A stretch of 64,000 nt of DNA from contig NZ_AVFL01000002.1 in the NCBI RefSeq assembly GCF_000576635.1, positions 248,001 through 312,000 on the forward strand. Direction: 5' to 3'. Both the position numbers and the translations under genes were made by a program. Positions 25,891 to 34,573 of the stretch are shown in pieces (positions within the stretch are counted from its first letter, which is position 1; every line of letters begins with the position of its first letter). The stretch comes from Skermanella stibiiresistens SB22. Lineage in GTDB: Bacteria > Pseudomonadota > Alphaproteobacteria > Azospirillales > Azospirillaceae. A model generated the notes under the pieces. It was not told the origin of the DNA, made no database searches, and saw nothing but the letters and a program-made list of their open reading frames with translations.

Positions 25891-27794
25891 GGCTCGCGAG
25901 CTCTGATGCAGCGGACGGTCCGGTAGGGACCGATTGGATCGAGCGCCACGTCGGAGGTCCGGCACCGCTCGATCACCCGGTCGCAGCGGTCGGCGAAGTG
26001 ACAGCCCTGGGGAAGGCGGTTGACGGCGGGCGGCAGTCCAGGGATGGCGTTGAGCGCCCGCTTCGGCTGGCCCAGCACGGGCACGCAGTCGAGCAGGCGG
26101 CGCGTGTAGGGGTGGCGCGGATCGCGCAACACATCCCGCACCGGCCCGGTCTCCACCACGCGGCCGGCGTACATAACCATGACTCGGTCGCACAGGTCGG
26201 CCACCACGCCGAAGTCATGCGTGATGAACAGTAGGGCGGTACCGCGCTCCCGCCGGAGGTCACGTAGCAGGTCCAGGATCTCCGCCTGGATCGTGACGTC
26301 GAGCGCCGTCGTCGGCTCGTCCGCGATGATGATGTCGGGGTCGTTGGCGAGTGCCATGGCGATGCCGATCCGCTGACGCTGCCCTCCGGACAATTCGTGC
26401 GGATAGGCCGAGACCCGGTTTGCGGCATCCGGGATGCGGACCCGCTCCATCAGGTCAACCGCCAGCGCCATGGCCTCGGACCGGGACTTGCCCTGGTGGC
26501 GCCGAATGGTTTCGGCGATCTGCTCGCCCACCGTCAGCAACGGGTTGAGTGTGCCAAGCGGGTCCTGGAAGATGTAGGCGATGCGGTTGCCGCGCAGGTC
26601 CCGCAGGTCGGCCGGCTTCAGTCCCAGGAGATCCTGGCCGTGGTGGTGGATGGCGCCCCCAACGATCCTACCGGGAGGCGTCGGCACCAGCCGGAGGATC
26701 GACAGCGCCGTGACCGACTTGCCGGAGCCGGACTCCCCGACGATGCCGAGGCACTCGCCCGCATGCAGATCCAAGCCGACGTTGTCGGCCGCCTTGTGGC
26801 GCTCTCCGCCGAGCAGGAAGTGGGTCGCGAGGTTGCGCACGCCGAGTGCCGCGGCGGCGGGTGGTGGCTCGGGCGTCGGGGAGCCGGCGTCGAACGCCAC
26901 GGCGGTGGCGGCGCCCGGCCGGGCGAGACCGCCCGATCCCAGACGCGGGTCCAGCATGTCCCGGATGCCGTCGCCGACGAGATTGATGCCGATCACCAGC
27001 AGCAAGATGACCAAGCCGGGGATCAGGGCGACGTGGGGTGCCACCAGGACGAGGGCGCGGGCCTCTCCCAGCATCGACCCGAGATCGGCTTGCGGCGGCT
27101 GGGCTCCAAGGCCGAGGAAGCTGAGGCCGGCCGTCTCCAGGATCATCCAGCCCAAAGTGGTCGAGAGTGTGATGACGATGACCGGAAGCAGATTGGGCAG
27201 GATCTCGCCGGTCAGGATCGCGAAGTCGCCCTGACCGGTCAGTCGGGCGGCGTCTACATAGTCGCGCCTGACCAAGCCCAGCGTGACGCCGCGAACAGAG
27301 CGGGCGAAGAACGGGATGTTGACGATGGAGATCGCGAACAGCGCGTTGAGCAGCCCCGGCCCGAGCGCCGCGACGATGGCCAGCGCCAGCAGCAGGTAAG
27401 GGAAAGCCATCAGCATGTCGATGGCGCGCATCAGCGCGGTGTCGACCCAGCGGCCATAGAAGCCCGCGACGATGCCGATTAGGGAGCCGATCAGCGCCGC
27501 CGCCAACGCCGCCACCACGCCTACCGCCAAGCTGACCCTGGTGCCCCAGATGATGCGCGACAGCATGTCCCGACCGAGCTGGTCGGCTCCCAGTGGATGT
27601 CCGGGGCTGAGGAGGGGAGCCAGCCGCGCCGGCAGGTCGGTCGCGTTGGGATCGGGCAGGGGCAGGATGGGGGCGGCCAGGGCAATCAGCGCGATGGCCG
27701 CCAGGATGATCAGCCCAACCACCGCCAAATGATTGCGCCGCAAGCGGGGCCACCAGCCCGGTCGCGCGGCGGAGGCCGACGTGGTCGCGCTCAT
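25887..27794 (-). CDS. Fused ABC permease and ATPase (DppC-DppD-like) of a peptide/nickel-type importer
   Basis: A single 635-residue polypeptide. Residues about 1-290 form a DppC-type permease: TM1 near 20-42, a periplasmic loop with GHPLGADQLGRDMLSRIIWG, the inner-membrane core including the EAA-like loop DYVDAARLTGQGDFAILTGEILPNLL, and a last helix near 250-275. Residues about 290-325 form a Pro/Ala-rich linker (TPEPPPAAAAL). Residues about 325-635 form a DppD-type ATPase: Walker A GESGSGKSVTAL, signature LSGGQRQRIGIAMAL, Walker B IIIADEPTTALDV, and the C-terminal cysteine stretch CHFADRCDRVIERCRT. The frame is continuous through the joint. Such permease-ATPase fusions occur in this family. 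The ATG overlaps dppB as ATGA. Confidence 0.92.
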   Translation of the reverse strand: MSATTSASAARPGWWPRLRRNHLAVVGLIILAAIALIALAAPILPLPDPNATDLPARLAPLLSPGHPLGADQLGRDMLSRIIWGTRVSLAVGVVAALAAALIGSLIGIVAGFYGRWVDTALMRAIDMLMAFPYLLLALAIVAALGPGLLNALFAISIVNIPFFARSVRGVTLGLVRRDYVDAARLTGQGDFAILTGEILPNLLPVIVITLSTTLGWMILETAGLSFLGLGAQPPQADLGSMLGEARALVLVAPHVALIPGLVILLLVIGINLVGDGIRDMLDPRLGSGGLARPGAATAVAFDAGSPTPEPPPAAAALGVRNLATHFLLGGERHKAADNVGLDLHAGECLGIVGESGSGKSVTALSILRLVPTPPGRIVGGAIHHHGQDLLGLKPADLRDLRGNRIAYIFQDPLGTLNPLLTVGEQIAETIRRHQGKSRSEAMALAVDLMERVRIPDAANRVSAYPHELSGGQRQRIGIAMALANDPDIIIADEPTTALDVTIQAEILDLLRDLRRERGTALLFITHDFGVVADLCDRVMVMYAGRVVETGPVRDVLRDPRHPYTRRLLDCVPVLGQPKRALNAIPGLPPAVNRLPQGCHFADRCDRVIERCRTSDVALDPIGPYRTVRCIRAREP

Positions 27795-28738
27795 GTGCCA
27801 ATCCTGGGGTCGAGCATGTGCTGGACGAGATCGGCCGCCAGGTTGATCAGGACGTAGCAGGCCGCGACGACCAGCACGCCGCCCTGGACCAGTAGGATGT
27901 CTCGGGTCGAGATGGCGGTGACCAGCATCCTGCCGATGCCCGGCCATTGGAACACGGTTTCGATGTAGACGGCGCCTCCCAGGACGAAGCCGGTCTGTAT
28001 GCCGATGATCGGCACGATGTTGACGAGCGCGTTGCGGAGCGCATGCTTGCGGATCACCGTTCGCTCGTCCAACCCCTTGGCGCGGGCGGTGCGAACGAAA
28101 TCCTGCCGCAGCACCTCCAGCATGGTCGAGCGGGTCAGCCGCGCGATCACACCGGTCGCCACGACCGCGAGGGTGATGGCGGGAAGCGCCAAGTGCCAGA
28201 GCAGGTCGAGCGTGTCGCCGCCGCCATAGATCGCGTACATGCCGCTCACCGGAAACCACTTGAGCTGAACCGAGAAGACCAGCACCAGGATCAGGCCGAG
28301 CCAGAACGACGGCGTCGAAAGGCCGATCAGCACCAGCAAGGTCAGGATCTTGTCTTGCCAGCCATATTGCCGGATCGCCGAGACGACGCCGGCCGCCAAG
28401 CCGAGGACGGTGCAGAGCAGCAGCGACGCGCCAGCCAGCAGCAGGGTGGGGCCGAGCCGCTCCCGAACCTCGTCGATCACCGGGCGGTTGAGGCTGTAGG
28501 AGCGGCCGAAGTCGCCATGCGCCAGATTACCCAGCCAGACGACGTATTGCTCGACCAGCGAGCGGTCGAGCCCGAGATCCTGCCGCAGCTTGGCGACGTT
28601 GTCCGGTGTCGCGAAGCTTCCCAGGATGGCGAGGGCGGGGTCGCCCGGAATCAGCGCCATGATCAGGAACACGATGACCGAGATGCCGAACAGGACTGGG
28701 ACGATCATCGCGAGGCGGCGGAGCGTGTAGGACAACAT
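27791..28738 (-). CDS. Peptide/nickel-type ABC transporter permease (DppB-like)
   Basis: A 315-residue inner-membrane permease. TM1 covers residues 9-30 (MIVPVLFGISVIVFLIMALI), followed by the DppB periplasmic stretch LRQDLGLDRSLVEQYVVWLG and GRSYSLNRPVIDEV. Further helices lie near 100-125, 135-160, 180-200, 235-260 and 280-305. The cytoplasmic EAA-type loop is DFVRTARAKGLDERTVIRKHALRNAL. Together with the fused permease-ATPase it forms the transport channel. It starts 9 bases after the binding-protein stop and overlaps the downstream fused gene by 4 bases, so the operon order is dppA, dppB, dppCD, dppF. Confidence 0.95.
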   Translation of the reverse strand: MLSYTLRRLAMIVPVLFGISVIVFLIMALIPGDPALAILGSFATPDNVAKLRQDLGLDRSLVEQYVVWLGNLAHGDFGRSYSLNRPVIDEVRERLGPTLLLAGASLLLCTVLGLAAGVVSAIRQYGWQDKILTLLVLIGLSTPSFWLGLILVLVFSVQLKWFPVSGMYAIYGGGDTLDLLWHLALPAITLAVVATGVIARLTRSTMLEVLRQDFVRTARAKGLDERTVIRKHALRNALVNIVPIIGIQTGFVLGGAVYIETVFQWPGIGRMLVTAISTRDILLVQGGVLVVAACYVLINLAADLVQHMLDPRIGT

Positions 28739-28747
28739 CGCGCGAGC

Positions 28748-30331
28748 CTATTCGCCGGCCTTGGTCACGGCGGCGAGGTTCAGCAGGAACGAGGGTTGCA
28801 ACTCGAATCCCTTGACCCGCTCGGTCGTGACCGCGTTCTGCTTCCAATTGGCGACGACGGCCCAGGGGGCGTCCTCGCGGACGATCCTTTGCACCCGCTT
28901 GTAGAGTTCGGCGCGCTCATCACGGCTGGTCGACTGGCGGGCGGCCAGTAGCAGGCGGTCGACCTCCGGGTTGGAATAGTAGCCGGAGTTGAAACCGCCA
29001 TTCTCGGGCAGCGCCTCGGTACGGAGAGTCAGGAAGGGCAGGGTGTCCGGATCGTTGGTCATCCAGGCCATCTCGGCCATGTCGGCCTTGCCCGCCAAAC
29101 CCTGGTTTACCAGTCCCAGATAGGTGTTCCACTCGTAGGTTTGGATGTTGACCTTGATCCCGATCTTGGCGAGATCCGCCTGGATCGCGGTCGCCATCGG
29201 GATGGGCGCCAGCATGCCGGAACCTCCCTCGGCGACCAGGAAATTCAGTTCCACATTCTCGGCGCCCGCCTCGCGCAGTAGTTGCCGGGCACGCTCGGGA
29301 TTGTGGGGGTAGGGTTCGATCGTTTCGTCATGCGCCCATTCGAAGGCGGCCGGCACGATGCTGTCGGCGACGGTGGCGGTGCCCTGGAGCACTTGGTCGA
29401 CCAGCGCCCGCTTGTCGATCGCGTAATTGATCGCCTGTCTAACGCGCGGGTCCTTGAACGGACCCTCCCGGGTGTTGAGGATCAGGAACCACAGGTGGGG
29501 CCCGGCTTGTTCGTACAGCGTGAAGCCACCCGCCTTCTGGAGCAGGTCGACGGCGTCGGGCGGCACCTCGACCATCAGGTCGAGGCCACCCGCCAGCAGC
29601 TCGGTCAGCCGGGTGTTGGCGTCGGTCAGCGGGCGGAAGATCACGGCCTGGAGCTTGGGGGCACCGTTCCAGTATTCCGCGTTGCGCTCGAGCACCACCT
29701 TGGTGTTGCTTTGCCATTCGGCGAACTTGAACGCTCCGGTCCCGGTGGGATGGCGGCCGAAGTCCTTGCCATGGGCTTCGATGGCGGTGGGAGACACCAT
29801 CAGGCCGGTTGGATAGGCCAGATTGGACAGCAGGGGAGCGTAGGGCTCCTTCAGGTGGAAGCGCACCGTCTGGGCATCGACCACCTCGGTCCGCTCGACC
29901 GCGCTGAAGAAGAACGAGAGTGGGAATGGGCCGGTGTCATGGCGCGGATGCTTGTCATCGAGCATGCGGTCGAAGTTGTACTTGACCGCGCTGGCGTCGA
30001 ACGGCGTGTCATCGTGGAACTTGACCCTGTCGCGCAGGTGGAAGGTGTAGGTCTTGCCGTCCTCCGCCACGTCCCACGACGTGGCGAGCGCGGGCTCGAC
30101 CTCCAGCGTGCCGGGCTTGAACCTGACAAGACCGTCGTAAAGGTTCATCAGGATGCGGAAGTCGTTGGTGGCGGTGACCGCGTGAGGATCGAGGGATTTC
30201 GGTTCAGCGATCTGCCCGACCACCAGGACATCGTCGGGCACTTGGGCTGCCACCGGGGCCGCCGCGGTCACGGCAGCCAGGATGACAAGCGCCTTGACCA
30301 TCGCCGCGGGCCTCCACCGTTTCCACCACAT
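28748..30331 (-). CDS. Peptide/nickel-type ABC transporter substrate-binding protein (DppA/NikA-like)
   Basis: A 527-residue periplasmic solute receptor (SBP_bac_5 family). The signal peptide spans about residues 1-29 with cleavage near AAQ (LVILAAVTAAAPVAAQ). The mature part has the usual stretches GQIAEPKSLDPHA, NLYDGLVRFKPG, LATSWDVAEDGKTYTFHLRDRVKFHD, HPTGTGAFKFAEW and LNTREGPFKDPRVRQAINYAID. The cargo (peptide, nickel, glutathione or other) cannot be told from the sequence. The ATG has an AGGAGG site. It is the first gene of the importer operon. Confidence 0.93.
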   Translation of the reverse strand: MWWKRWRPAAMVKALVILAAVTAAAPVAAQVPDDVLVVGQIAEPKSLDPHAVTATNDFRILMNLYDGLVRFKPGTLEVEPALATSWDVAEDGKTYTFHLRDRVKFHDDTPFDASAVKYNFDRMLDDKHPRHDTGPFPLSFFFSAVERTEVVDAQTVRFHLKEPYAPLLSNLAYPTGLMVSPTAIEAHGKDFGRHPTGTGAFKFAEWQSNTKVVLERNAEYWNGAPKLQAVIFRPLTDANTRLTELLAGGLDLMVEVPPDAVDLLQKAGGFTLYEQAGPHLWFLILNTREGPFKDPRVRQAINYAIDKRALVDQVLQGTATVADSIVPAAFEWAHDETIEPYPHNPERARQLLREAGAENVELNFLVAEGGSGMLAPIPMATAIQADLAKIGIKVNIQTYEWNTYLGLVNQGLAGKADMAEMAWMTNDPDTLPFLTLRTEALPENGGFNSGYYSNPEVDRLLLAARQSTSRDERAELYKRVQRIVREDAPWAVVANWKQNAVTTERVKGFELQPSFLLNLAAVTKAGE

Positions 30332-30404
30332 GCCGTTCCTCCTGATCCCGTGCCGCTCCTTCGGGAACGACTGGAGGTGGCCGATGTTCCGGCGGAGGAG
30401 CCGA

Positions 30405-30932
30405 TCAGGTCAGCCCGGCGTAGATCGTCTTCAGGTCCACGGAGCAGCCGAGGGACGGCAACCCGACCAGTCCATGACCTTCGAAACGCAGGCTGGTCCA
30501 AGATCCGGAGAAGCGGCGGTGGACCTCCACCAGCTTCTCCGAACAGGACGCCGCGAAATACGCCTGGAGCGAATGCACCTTGAGATAGGCGTCGCGCCGC
30601 GCGCGCCACGCCGGATCGTTGGGGTCGCCGGCATCGACATCGACAACGAGGATGGGAGTGGCCGGCCGGCACTGGCCGAGACTACAGTGACCGTGAACGA
30701 CCACCACGTCGGGCCAGTATTCCTCCCCGTTCGCACCGGGGACCGCGACGCCTCCACTCAGCACGTGATAATCCTGCCGGATCGGGCAAGCCCTGTGGAT
30801 GGCGACCAGAAGATTGGCCGAAACGGCGGCTTTCGAGAGGAGATTGACGCCGTCGGTCGGATGACCGGCCGTCATGTGGAGTCCATCGCCGCGCGCGACG
30901 GCGAAGCGACTGGGAATCAAGCTTCCCGGCAT
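30405..30932 (-). CDS. Uma2-like (restriction-endonuclease fold) protein, N-terminus uncertain or damaged
   Basis: A 175-residue protein whose last 130 residues match the Uma2 (DUF820) nuclease-fold family. GGVAVPGANGEEYWPDVVVVHG holds the D of the PD-(D/E)xK pattern, PILVVDVDAGD has an acidic strand (D where E is usual), and DAYLKVHSLQAYF supplies the lysine region. The end VGLPSLGCSVDLKTIYAGL is the standard Uma2 tail. The expected N-terminal helix with a GEVVAM-like turn is reduced to GDGLHMTAG, and no ribosome site precedes 30932. An earlier in-frame ATG at 31061 would add 43 atypical residues. The family is widespread and its biological role is unclear. Confidence 0.6.
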   Translation of the reverse strand: MPGSLIPSRFAVARGDGLHMTAGHPTDGVNLLSKAAVSANLLVAIHRACPIRQDYHVLSGGVAVPGANGEEYWPDVVVVHGHCSLGQCRPATPILVVDVDAGDPNDPAWRARRDAYLKVHSLQAYFAASCSEKLVEVHRRFSGSWTSLRFEGHGLVGLPSLGCSVDLKTIYAGLT

Positions 30933-31199
30933 GATGTTGGAACCCGTTGCTGTACCTGATGAACGCGCCCGCGGCGTCTGGCGGATCAGCCATGACGTGC
31001 CGCTCAACCGTGACCGTGTCGAAGTTGTTTCACGGGCGGCGTTGGACAAGTAAACTGGCATGGATCGATCGGGATGACAATGATCCTTTCGACTTCTACA
31101 CGATCCGAATGATTTGATTAAACCGTACCGATACGATTGTATGCTTATCGATATGCATCCTGTTCTTCCCCCCGATATATCGGCCCATCGAACCGGAAC

Positions 31200-32327
31200 G
31201 TGACGGTGACCGCTCTTAACAGAAAGCTCGCTGAACATCCCCTTTGCGGCGCGGATCTCCGCACCCTGGCGACGGTGTTGAAGCGGAACGGTCCCGTACC
31301 GGCCCGGCACCTGGGGCAAATAGCCGTGGTCCTTGGGTCCGCCTTGGGCCGACTGCCCTTCACCGCGATCGAGCGGATCTGGACGGCGTCCCGCCTGCGC
31401 CACGAGCCGGAACTTCCGGCGCCGCTGTTCATCCTGGGACATTGGCGCAGTGGCACGACGCATCTCTACAACGTGATGAGCCGCTCGCCCCAGTTCGGCT
31501 TCGTACCGCCTTTGGCGGTGGGATTGCCGTGGGAGATCCTGACGCTCGGCCGGGTGCTGCGCCCCCTGCTGGAAAGGGCGCTACCGGAGAACCGGTACAT
31601 CGACAATGTGGCGGTGACACCGGACTCGCCCCAGGAGGACGAGATCGGGCTCGCCAACATGATGCCGCTGTCGTTCTACCACGGCATCTATTTTCCCAAG
31701 CGGTTCGTCGAGAACCATGGCGCTGGCATCTTCTTCGACGGCTGCGGCGAGCGCGAGGTCGAGCTTTGGCGGGATACCTTCGTCTATTTCCTGCGGAAGG
31801 TGGCGCTTCGGCAAGGCCGTCCCTGGCTACTGATCAAGAATCCCGTCCATACGGCGCGGGTCGACCTGCTGCGAGCCGTCTGGCCGGACGCCAAGTTCAT
31901 CCATATCCACCGCGATCCGAACGAGGTCTTCGTCTCGACCGTGGGATTCTATAAGAAGCTGCTGGCCCAGTTCGCCTTGCAACCCCACGACCACGTGGAT
32001 GTCGAGCGGGTGGTGCTGGAGACCTATCCGCGCGTCATGTCCGCGCTGATCGAGCACACCCGCGACCTGCCGGCCAACCGCTTCGTCGAGATCGGCTACG
32101 ACGCGCTGGAGCGTGACCCGCTGGGTCAGATCGGCCGGATCTACCAGAGTTTGGAGCTGCCCGGCTTCGAGCGGGATCGGACCGCGTTCGAGGCTTATCT
32201 CGGCACCGTCCGAAACTACGCCAAGAACAACCACCGCCTGGATGAGGCCGTGGCCGACAAGGTGCGGCGGGCGTGGGGGCCGTATGTGGAGCGTTGGGGA
32301 CGGCAGCCGGCGGGGGCAACCGGGTGA
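31200..32327 (+). CDS. PAPS-dependent sulfotransferase family protein
   Basis: A 375-residue cytosolic or membrane-associated enzyme that transfers sulfate from PAPS to an unknown acceptor. The 5'-phosphosulfate loop LFILGHWRSGTTHLYNVM lies near residue 80, with the PLP-like GHWRSGTT pattern. The 3'-phosphate site is AKFIHIHRDPNEVFVSTVGF near residue 245. The remainder is consistent with the bacterial Sulfotransfer_3 group. The start is uncertain: GTG at 31200 gives a sensible N-terminus, while a TTG at 31137 or GTG at 31206 would also read, and no strong ribosome site is seen. It overlaps the downstream secreted protein as GTGA, implying coupled translation. Confidence 0.85.
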   Translation: MTVTALNRKLAEHPLCGADLRTLATVLKRNGPVPARHLGQIAVVLGSALGRLPFTAIERIWTASRLRHEPELPAPLFILGHWRSGTTHLYNVMSRSPQFGFVPPLAVGLPWEILTLGRVLRPLLERALPENRYIDNVAVTPDSPQEDEIGLANMMPLSFYHGIYFPKRFVENHGAGIFFDGCGEREVELWRDTFVYFLRKVALRQGRPWLLIKNPVHTARVDLLRAVWPDAKFIHIHRDPNEVFVSTVGFYKKLLAQFALQPHDHVDVERVVLETYPRVMSALIEHTRDLPANRFVEIGYDALERDPLGQIGRIYQSLELPGFERDRTAFEAYLGTVRNYAKNNHRLDEAVADKVRRAWGPYVERWGRQPAGATG

Positions 32328-33316
32328 GGCTGGCGGCGGCTGGCCTCATCGCCGCGTTTCTGGCCGCGTCTCCGGCTTTCGCCAAAACCTGCGAGCCCGT
32401 CACCCTGATCGACGATGCGACCGGCCGGACCGTCGTAGGCGCCGAGGACATGGCACTCGACCCAGGAACCGGTCTGGTGGTCGTCTCCGCCTATGACAGG
32501 CTGGCCGATGGCGACCCTGGTGGAGGTCTTCGAGTTATCGATCTCGCGACGCTAGAACCTGGTTCGCTCAAGGTGCGTGATCTGGCGGCCGGAACGGTCA
32601 GGCGGCCGCATGGCATCGATCTGTTCGAGGCGCGGAGGCTATTCGTGATCGACCGGCGCGACGGCGGCGCCGAAGACACCGTGGTGCGGATCATGGGAAT
32701 GGACGGTGGACGGACACGCACCGTCGAGGATCCCCTGCTCTGTCGCGCCAACGATATCGCCGGGCTCGACGGCGACCGCTTCCTGTTCACGGCGGATCAC
32801 GGCTCCTGCGGCGGCGTTGGGGTGGCGATCGAGAATGTTTTCGGACTGGAGCGGGGCTTCGTCGGCTACTTCGATGGATCGCGTGTGCGGGCGGTGGCAC
32901 CCGGCCTGGATTTTCCCAATGGCATCGTCGTCGATCCGGAGCGCGGCGAAGTCACCATCGCCTTGACCCGTGGGCGATCCCTGCGGGTGTTCGCGTTGGA
33001 CGAGTTGATCGCGGGGAAGCCGCCCCGTCGGACGATCCCGCTTGATGGCGCACCCGACAACCTGTCGCGGGACCAGGGTGGCGGCGTCCTCGTGGCGATC
33101 CATCCATCGCTGTGGCGGTTAGCGCTGTACAGATACGGCCTGCCTGGGAGCGATAGGGCGCCATCGCGGGTCGAGGAAATCAGCCGTGATGGAGACCGGC
33201 GCCGCGTCTTCGAGGATGATGGCACCCGGTTGTCGGCCGCCACGGTCGCCGTGCGGTGGCGGGGCCGGATGCTGATCGGGTCGGTGCGCGGCGATCACGT
33301 GTCGCTATGCCGTTGA
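32324..33316 (+). CDS. Secreted beta-propeller protein, SMP-30/paraoxonase-like
   Basis: A 330-residue protein with a clear signal peptide (LAAAGLIAAFLAASPAFA, cleavage near AFA-KT). The mature part resembles six-bladed propellers of the SMP-30/arylesterase class: GAEDMALDPGTGLVVVSAYD, RRPHGIDLF, GLDGDRFLFTADHGSCG, PGLDFPNGIVVDPERGEV and GAPDNLSRDQGGGVLVAIHP carry the repeated loop motifs with calcium-binding N and D positions. A periplasmic lactonase or esterase is the best guess. The GTG start at 32324 overlaps the sulfotransferase stop. The 3' end overlaps the convergent epimerase gene by 12 bases. Confidence 0.8.
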   Translation: MRLAAAGLIAAFLAASPAFAKTCEPVTLIDDATGRTVVGAEDMALDPGTGLVVVSAYDRLADGDPGGGLRVIDLATLEPGSLKVRDLAAGTVRRPHGIDLFEARRLFVIDRRDGGAEDTVVRIMGMDGGRTRTVEDPLLCRANDIAGLDGDRFLFTADHGSCGGVGVAIENVFGLERGFVGYFDGSRVRAVAPGLDFPNGIVVDPERGEVTIALTRGRSLRVFALDELIAGKPPRRTIPLDGAPDNLSRDQGGGVLVAIHPSLWRLALYRYGLPGSDRAPSRVEEISRDGDRRRVFEDDGTRLSAATVAVRWRGRMLIGSVRGDHVSLCR

Positions 33317-34318
33317 TAACGCCATGTCCTTTAAAGTGTCTGTCAGGGTTTCCGCCAGCGGACGGGGATTGAAGCCCAACTCGCGTCGAGCCTTGCCGCT
33401 GTCGAAATCCCCTCCCGCCAAAGCGAGGCGGACACCGGTCAGGGGCGCTTGCGGCGCCTTCCGCGTGACGTGGTCGGCCAGCCATTCGGAGGCGTGTCCC
33501 GTCGCGAGGGCGAGCCAGCGGGGAATCGCCAAACTTCGTCCCGGGTGGCCGGTCAGGCTTGCCACCGCCCGTATCAGATCGGCCATCGCGATGTTCTCGC
33601 CACCGAGGATATAGCGCTCGCCCACGCTGCCCTTCTCGGCGGCGAGAATATGCCCAAGCGCCACGTCGCGCGCGTCCACGAGGTTCAGCCGGCAGGCCAG
33701 ATGGAACGGCATCGCGCCGGCGGCGAGCATCCGGATCATCCCAGAGGGTGGCGTGCCGTTCCGATCTCCCGGTCCGATCAACGCCGTCGGATTGACCACG
33801 ACGACCGGCAAGCCGCCCCGGGCCGCGTCCAGCGCCGCCTTCTCCGCGAGGAACTTCGACCGGCAGTAGGGACCCGCCATGTCCTCAAAACGGGCATCGG
33901 CACGCTCGTCGATCGTTCCGCCCCTACGCCGTGGCCACGGGATCAGCACACCCTCCGTCGAGCAATGAACGACCCGCGTCATTCCCCGGCGGGCGGCTTG
34001 TTCGAGCACGATCTCGGTGCCCACCCGGTTGACTTGGTCGAAGCGGGAGCCGTCGGGTAACCAAAGATCGGGCAGGCCAGCGAGATGATGAACCACATCG
34101 ACGCCGTCGAGCGCCCTGGCGACGCTCGCCGGGTCGGTCACGGTGCCTCGGACCGCCTGGACCTCCGGTGGCAGGCCGGCGATGGTGGGATCAAGCACGC
34201 GCACGCGCGTCCCTCGCGCGAGCAGGGCGGCCACGAGGTGGCGGCCGAGAAAGCCACTGCCCCCGGTCACCAGCGTGATGCCGTTTCGATCGTCGGTTTC
34301 GGATGATTGGGAAATCAT
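33305..34318 (-). CDS. NAD-dependent epimerase/dehydratase (HpnA-like extended SDR)
   Basis: A 337-residue extended short-chain dehydrogenase. The nucleotide-binding loop TLVTGGSGFLGRHL lies near residue 15. DGVDVVHHLAGLPDLW follows, and the catalytic pair sits in YCRSKFLAE (Y-x3-K). The C-terminal half has LVDARDVALGHILAAEKG and GERYILGGENIAM. These features match the HpnA/dihydroflavonol-reductase subgroup. HpnN and HpnM genes lie 3 kb away, so a hopanoid link is possible but not shown. The ATG at 34318 is chosen because a longer frame (to 34420) would add an atypical leader; the site AAAGGC is weak. Confidence 0.82.
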   Translation of the reverse strand: MISQSSETDDRNGITLVTGGSGFLGRHLVAALLARGTRVRVLDPTIAGLPPEVQAVRGTVTDPASVARALDGVDVVHHLAGLPDLWLPDGSRFDQVNRVGTEIVLEQAARRGMTRVVHCSTEGVLIPWPRRRGGTIDERADARFEDMAGPYCRSKFLAEKAALDAARGGLPVVVVNPTALIGPGDRNGTPPSGMIRMLAAGAMPFHLACRLNLVDARDVALGHILAAEKGSVGERYILGGENIAMADLIRAVASLTGHPGRSLAIPRWLALATGHASEWLADHVTRKAPQAPLTGVRLALAGGDFDSGKARRELGFNPRPLAETLTDTLKDMALSTA

Positions 34319-34573
34319 GCTTTCGGCCTTTGGATGCCGATTGTAATGGCTGCCATCAGCCCATTGCAAGTGGGGGCGAATGACCAGTCCAAATCTGAAC
34401 ACGCCTTTGGAAACAGCCACCGAACACTGGTCAATTCTCCAATAGTTTTGATAAGAGTCACCATGCGGGAAGTCACGCTGTCAATTTAGAGGGCTGCGTT
34501 ATTTCAGAAATCCGTGTAGACGACGCGCTTGTTCGACGTGCGGACGATCACATCTTGGCGAGGGCGGATTGGC

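Noticed and set aside
25114-27794. The fused permease-ATPase as a sequencing artefact
   Set aside because: The join is in frame, has a plausible Pro/Ala linker and no stop in any repaired frame, and this architecture is known in the family.
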